This document shows, piece after piece, positions 60,814-64,000 of a stretch of 64,000 nucleotides of DNA. Made by a program: the position numbers and the translations under genes. The DNA comes from Halobacillus litoralis. Lineage in GTDB: Bacteria > Bacillota > Bacilli > Bacillales > Halobacillaceae. The DNA lies in assembly GCF_009856445.1 (NCBI RefSeq), contig NZ_WMFA01000001.1, positions 496,001 to 560,000 of the forward strand. The letters run 5' to 3'. Under the pieces are notes generated by a model. The model saw only the letters and a list, made by a program, of their open reading frames with translations, searched no databases and had not been told where the DNA came from. Numbering within the stretch: position 1 is the stretch's first letter; every line of letters starts with the position of its first letter.

Positions 60814-61734
60814 ATGAAAGAGGAAGGTAAAAAAAGCGTGACTAAATTAAAGTTCAAACGCTTGATGCGCAAGAAGTGGTTGTATCCAGCATTGTATTTG
60901 TCAGTGGCTGCATTAGTACTTGTCGGAGTGTTCTGGTATCAGCAGGGAGCTAGTGATTTGGAAGATCAAATCGCGGAGCAGCCGGATTCCAAAGTCCAGG
61001 ACGAATTTTTGACGGCAGATAATGAGAAAGATACTGTGCCAGTCATGGAACACCAGGAAAACTTGGAAATGCCTGTAGCAGATGAAAAGACAGCATCCAT
61101 TGTCACTAAATTCTATGATTACGACGCTTCCGAGCAAGATCAAGAAAGTGCACTGGTCCTATACAACAATAAGTATTACCAAAGCGAAGGCGTAGACATT
61201 ACTAGAGAAGATGGAGAAGCTTTCGAAGTTACAGCAGCTTTGTCAGGAACAGTCACAGAAGTTAAAGAGGATCCGCTATACGGCAATGTAATTGAAATCA
61301 CACATGATGAAAACATTTCTACTGTGTATGCTAGTTTAGAAGATGTCGATGTTTTAGCAGGATCAGATGTAGCACAAGGTGATGTCCTTGGTTCTGCAGG
61401 TAAGAACTCCTTCGGTCAAGCAAGTGGTGTCCATGTACACTTTGAAGTGCGCAGTGATGGCCAGCCTGTTAATCCTGAAGAGTTTTTCGGTCAGCCAATG
61501 AGTAAAATCATTGAAAATGCAGGAGAAGAAGCTCAAAAAGAAGATGAAGCTCCTGCTGAAGAGCCACAAGGAGACGGCGAAGAGCCTTCTGAAGGTACAG
61601 AGCAATCTTCTGATGATGCCGAGCAGTCTACGGATGAAGAATTGAATACGGATGAAGATCCAGCTGGTTCTGAAGATGAAGAGCAAACACCAGATGAAGA
61701 TAGTGCCTCTTCCATCTCTACCACACAAGCTTAA
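60814..61734 (+). CDS. spoIIQ: Stage II sporulation protein Q
   Basis: A 306-aa forespore membrane protein that binds mother-cell SpoIIIAH across the septum and forms part of the feeding channel. One N-terminal helix (about 24-42) precedes a LytM (M23) domain (about 113-225). The HVH pair (His207, His209) is present but the first zinc ligand is Ser124 (SEGVD), as in B. subtilis SpoIIQ, so the domain should be a non-catalytic scaffold. The C-terminal 80 residues are a Glu/Asp/Ser-rich disordered tail. Start ATG 60814 has GAGGTGAT upstream. Confidence 0.94.
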   Translation: MKEEGKKSVTKLKFKRLMRKKWLYPALYLSVAALVLVGVFWYQQGASDLEDQIAEQPDSKVQDEFLTADNEKDTVPVMEHQENLEMPVADEKTASIVTKFYDYDASEQDQESALVLYNNKYYQSEGVDITREDGEAFEVTAALSGTVTEVKEDPLYGNVIEITHDENISTVYASLEDVDVLAGSDVAQGDVLGSAGKNSFGQASGVHVHFEVRSDGQPVNPEEFFGQPMSKIIENAGEEAQKEDEAPAEEPQGDGEEPSEGTEQSSDDAEQSTDEELNTDEDPAGSEDEEQTPDEDSASSISTTQA

Positions 61735-61739
61735 AAAAT

Positions 61740-61762
61740 GAGGGTTCTGCCCTCGTTTTTTT
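61740..61762 (+). terminator. spoIIQ terminator
   Basis: Short GC-rich stem GAGGG / CCCTC (61740-61744, 61750-61754) with a 5-nt loop, then G and a run of T. Confidence 0.75.
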
Positions 61763-61915
61763 TGTGTTTATTTCTAAGCTGGTGTCTATTTGTTTCTGCA
61801 GTGCGTTTAAGCATGTATGAAGCTTTTTGAGTTACATAAGATGAAGACACGGATTTTCAATGTTTGAGATCAAGCATGAAATTACAAGAAATCACATCAC
61901 CCCATGCATCATCTG

Positions 61916-61944
61916 GCATATCTTAGAACTTTTATTAATACAAT
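61916..61944 (+). promoter_or_regulatory. Candidate sigma-E promoter of spoIIID
   Basis: GCATATC (61916-61922), 14-nt spacer, AATACAAT (61937-61944). It fits the sigma-E consensus KMATATT-N13-15-CATACAMT with up to one mismatch per box. spoIIID is sigma-E dependent in B. subtilis. Bases 61763-61915 hold nothing else I can support. Confidence 0.6.
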
Positions 61945-61951
61945 GAGGATA

Positions 61952-61965
61952 ACCGAGCACTCGGT
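61952..61965. promoter_or_regulatory. Perfect 14-bp palindrome at the spoIIID start region
   Basis: ACCGAG-CA-CTCGGT begins 7 bp after the sigma-E -10 box, overlapping the expected transcription start. It is an operator-like site of unknown partner, resembling TetR-type operators. Confidence 0.45.
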
Positions 61966-62084
61966 AACATCCAGGGTGATCCAGCATGATTTAACTTCCA
62001 GAGTAAACACCCTTAACCAAACAATTGAACCGCTTTCCTAAGAATCCCACCCCCTTGGATAGTCAATCACAGGAGGCGAGTGGA

Positions 62085-62366
62085 GTGCATGATTACATCA
62101 AAGAGAGGACTATCAAGATCGGTGAGCACATTATTGAAACGAAAAAAACGGTAAGAGTGATTGCCAAAGAGTTTGGAGTTTCTAAAAGTACGGTCCACAA
62201 AGACTTGACCGAAAGGCTTCCGGAAGTAAATCCTGAACTTGCCAAGGAAGTGAAGAAGATACTTGATCACCATAAAGAAATCCGCCATCTCAGAGGTGGA
62301 GAAGCGACCCGCAGAAAATACAAGTCTCAATTCGTGGATGATCAACCTGTTCAACCTCTCGCCTGA
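62085..62366 (+). CDS. spoIIID: Sporulation transcription factor SpoIIID
   Basis: A 93-aa DNA-binding protein that activates and represses mother-cell genes after sigma-E becomes active. The sequence is nearly identical to B. subtilis in its helix-turn-helix (VRVIAKEFGVSKSTVHKDLT, about 24-43) and basic C-terminal helix (RHLRGGEATRRKYKSQF). Start GTG 62085 gives MHDYIKERTIKIG and has AGGAGG 8 nt upstream; the open frame extends 20 codons further without support. Confidence 0.97.
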   Translation: MHDYIKERTIKIGEHIIETKKTVRVIAKEFGVSKSTVHKDLTERLPEVNPELAKEVKKILDHHKEIRHLRGGEATRRKYKSQFVDDQPVQPLA

Positions 62367-62523
62367 ACGCTGTTCTCCTCCCTTTGTCATATTTCCTCGA
62401 TATTTGGTAACTTTTTTCATCTCTCAAGAGACGGATGTCGTAATTTTGTGATAGAATAAAGAACTAGATGTGCATGATTTAAATCGAAAATAGAACTTGA
62501 AACAATAGGGAAATATAAGTTGA

Positions 62524-62582
62524 AGGAGATTGATCTCCATTGCCGGTGTAACGTAACGGATTACGAGGGTCTTGCACGTTAC
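62524..62582 (+). other. Hairpins in the mbl leader
   Basis: Two inverted repeats lie upstream of mbl: GGAGAT-TG-ATCTCC (62524-62537) and GTAACGT/ACGTTAC (62548-62554, 62576-62582). An in-frame extension of mbl through them (from a TTG at 62520) is open but lacks family similarity, so I treat this as leader. No T run follows. Confidence 0.4.
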
Positions 62583-62621
62583 TTGGATTATGTTTTTTAC
62601 AATAGGGAGGATCTACAGAAC

Positions 62622-63620
62622 ATGTTTGCGAGAGATATAGGAATTGACCTGGGTACAGCGAACGTACTCATCCACGTAAAAGGTAAAGGAATTGTATTGA
62701 ACGAACCGTCTGTGGTTGCCATGGACCGTAACACTGGGAAAGTGCTTGAGGTAGGTGAAGAAGCCCGCCGGATGGTCGGACGTACGCCAGGCAACATTGA
62801 AGCTATCCGGCCGCTTAAGGACGGTGTCATTGCAGATTTTGACGTTACTGAGGCGATGCTGAAGCACTTTATCCAAAAAACAAACGTGAGAGGATTCTTA
62901 TCAAAACCGCGCATGTTGATCTGTTGCCCGACGAACATTACGAAAGTGGAGCAGAAAGCGATCAAAGAAGCGGCTGAGAAATCCGGTGGTAAAAAAGTAT
63001 ATTTAGAAGAAGAGCCTAAGGTAGCAGCGATTGGTGCCGGTATGGATATCTTCCAGCCAAGCGGAAACATGGTGGTCGATATCGGAGGTGGCACAACGGA
63101 TGTCGCTGTTTTATCCATGGGTGATATTGTCACGGCTTCTTCAATTAAAATGGCCGGTGACAAGTTTGACCATGAGATTCTACAATACATTAAAAAAGAA
63201 TATAAACTGTTGATTGGTGAGCGCACAGCTGAAGATATTAAGATCAGTGTGGCTACGGTGTTCCCCGGTTCAAGAAACGAGGAAATCGAAATTCGCGGGC
63301 GAGACATGGTGTCCGGATTACCACGAACGATCTCCGTCAATTCTGAAGAAATTGAAAGATCTTTGCGCGAGTCTGTGCAGGTCATCGTTCAAGCAGCGAA
63401 ACAAGTGCTGGAACGTACACCACCTGAACTATCTGCTGATATCATTGATCGTGGAGTGATCATGACAGGCGGCGGAGCTCTTCTGCATGGCATTGACCAA
63501 CTGCTCGCCGAAGAGTTGAAGGTTCCTGTTCTTGTAGCTGAATCTCCGATGGATTGTGTCGCTACAGGTACAGGCATCATGCTTGAAAATATTGATAAGC
63601 GTATTTCCACGAAACTATAG
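62622..63620 (+). CDS. mbl: MreB-like cell-shape protein Mbl
   Basis: A 332-aa bacterial actin that guides lateral-wall synthesis beneath the membrane. Actin-fold motifs: phosphate-1 DLGTANVLIHVKGKGIVLNE, phosphate-2 DIGGGTTDVAVLS and the adenosine motif MTGGGALLHGIDQLL. Start ATG 62622 is preceded by AGGGAGG about 10 nt upstream. The spoIIID-mbl-flhO order identifies it as mbl rather than mreB. Confidence 0.95.
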   Translation: MFARDIGIDLGTANVLIHVKGKGIVLNEPSVVAMDRNTGKVLEVGEEARRMVGRTPGNIEAIRPLKDGVIADFDVTEAMLKHFIQKTNVRGFLSKPRMLICCPTNITKVEQKAIKEAAEKSGGKKVYLEEEPKVAAIGAGMDIFQPSGNMVVDIGGGTTDVAVLSMGDIVTASSIKMAGDKFDHEILQYIKKEYKLLIGERTAEDIKISVATVFPGSRNEEIEIRGRDMVSGLPRTISVNSEEIERSLRESVQVIVQAAKQVLERTPPELSADIIDRGVIMTGGGALLHGIDQLLAEELKVPVLVAESPMDCVATGTGIMLENIDKRISTKL

Positions 63621-63650
63621 TTTAGATGGGACGGAAGGAGTGAGGACACC

Positions 63651-64000
63651 TTGTTAAGGGGATTTTACACAGCAGCAGCAGGTATGATGGCCAACCAGAG
63701 GATGCAGGAAACGTTGTCGAATAACATGGCGAACGCGTACACACCCGGGTACAAAGCAGATCAGGGAACGATGCGTGCTTTTCCAGAGCTATTGATCGAG
63801 CGGATGGGAAGCAAAACGATCCCGACGAAGAATGGATTCAAAATACCTGGTGGCGGACATGTAGGATCCCTTAACACAGGTGTTTATATGCAGGAAGCGA
63901 TTCCTTCTTTTGCTCAAGGAGACCTGAAAGAAACAGGGGTGGGGACAGACCTTGCCCTTGTACAAAATGAGGTGCCGGAGGAGTCCGGTTCTCTTTTCTT
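63651..64000 (+). CDS. flhO: Flagellar basal-body rod/hook protein FlhO (partial)
   Basis: N-terminal 116 codons of a FlgF/FlgG-family protein; the gene runs off the window. The N-terminal rod motif is clear: LRGFYTAAAGMMANQRMQET followed by LSNNMANAYTPGYKAD. Start TTG 63651 has GGAAGGAGTGAGG upstream. In B. subtilis mbl is followed by flhO and flhP, which encode distal rod/hook components, so a second paralogue may lie just beyond the window. Confidence 0.9.
   Translation, partial: MLRGFYTAAAGMMANQRMQETLSNNMANAYTPGYKADQGTMRAFPELLIERMGSKTIPTKNGFKIPGGGHVGSLNTGVYMQEAIPSFAQGDLKETGVGTDLALVQNEVPEESGSLF

Noticed and set aside
62520-62621. N-terminal extension of mbl from TTG 62520
   Set aside because: MreB-family proteins begin at the MFARDIGIDLGTANV region; the extension crosses two hairpins and has no similarity to the family.

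Overview
The window is a long block of chromosomal core genes from a low-to-mid GC, endospore-forming Bacillaceae bacterium. Gene order follows Bacillus subtilis closely: pbpG-speE-speB-ywiB-argS, ywjE/fadF-acdA, rpoE-pyrG-spo0F-fbaA-tal-murA2-glpX-rho-rpmE-tdk, prfA-prmC-spoIIR-ywlB/C/D/E/F/G-glyA-upp, the F1Fo ATP synthase operon, then ywmA-ywmB-murAA-spoIID-spoIIQ-spoIIID-mbl-flhO. Protein sequences and the very repetitive intergenic DNA suggest a moderately halophilic genus such as Halobacillus; that genus call is inference. No rRNA, tRNA, CRISPR array, transposase or prophage gene was seen.

Layout. 1-6.8 kb: a class A penicillin-binding protein (minus strand), polyamine synthesis (speE, speB) and argS. 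6.8-9.1 kb: a large palindromic repeat, a XapX mini membrane protein and cardiolipin synthase clsB (minus). 9.3-20.8 kb: an acyl-CoA catabolic block: FadF behind a FadR-like operator, then thiolase, hydroxyacyl-CoA dehydrogenase, two acyl-CoA dehydrogenases, MeaB, a TetR regulator and the fused B12-dependent mutase IcmF. 21-32 kb: RNA polymerase delta, CTP synthase with a G-tract attenuator, Spo0F, glycolysis/gluconeogenesis (fbaA, glpX), transaldolase, a MurA paralogue, Rho, zinc-free L31 and thymidine kinase. 32-46.8 kb: housekeeping genes separated by more palindromic repeats, ending with the UDP-GlcNAc 2-epimerase. 47-49.4 kb: a secreted subtilisin-like protease. 49.6-56.9 kb: atpZ-atpI-atpBEFHAGDC. 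57-64 kb: envelope and sporulation genes (murAA, spoIID, spoIIQ, spoIIID), mbl and the start of a flagellar rod/hook gene.

The most unusual content is intergenic. (1) Six copies of a large imperfect palindrome family (about 190-740 bp) share an 18-bp terminal motif, two homologous arm types and a non-palindromic centre; the two outermost ends differ, so each copy has an orientation. Two copies carry further, nested inverted-repeat insertions. (2) Two arrays of five units at an exact 21-bp period lie 26 kb apart and look related. (3) Six DnaA-box-like 9-mers lie in 145 bp upstream of ywlC. (4) A 54-codon reading frame with an ideal ribosome-binding site and its own terminator can only start at CTG. 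(5) Promoter-like matches for sigma-H (spo0F), sigma-F (spoIIR, spoIIQ) and sigma-E (spoIIID) fit the sporulation cascade encoded here.
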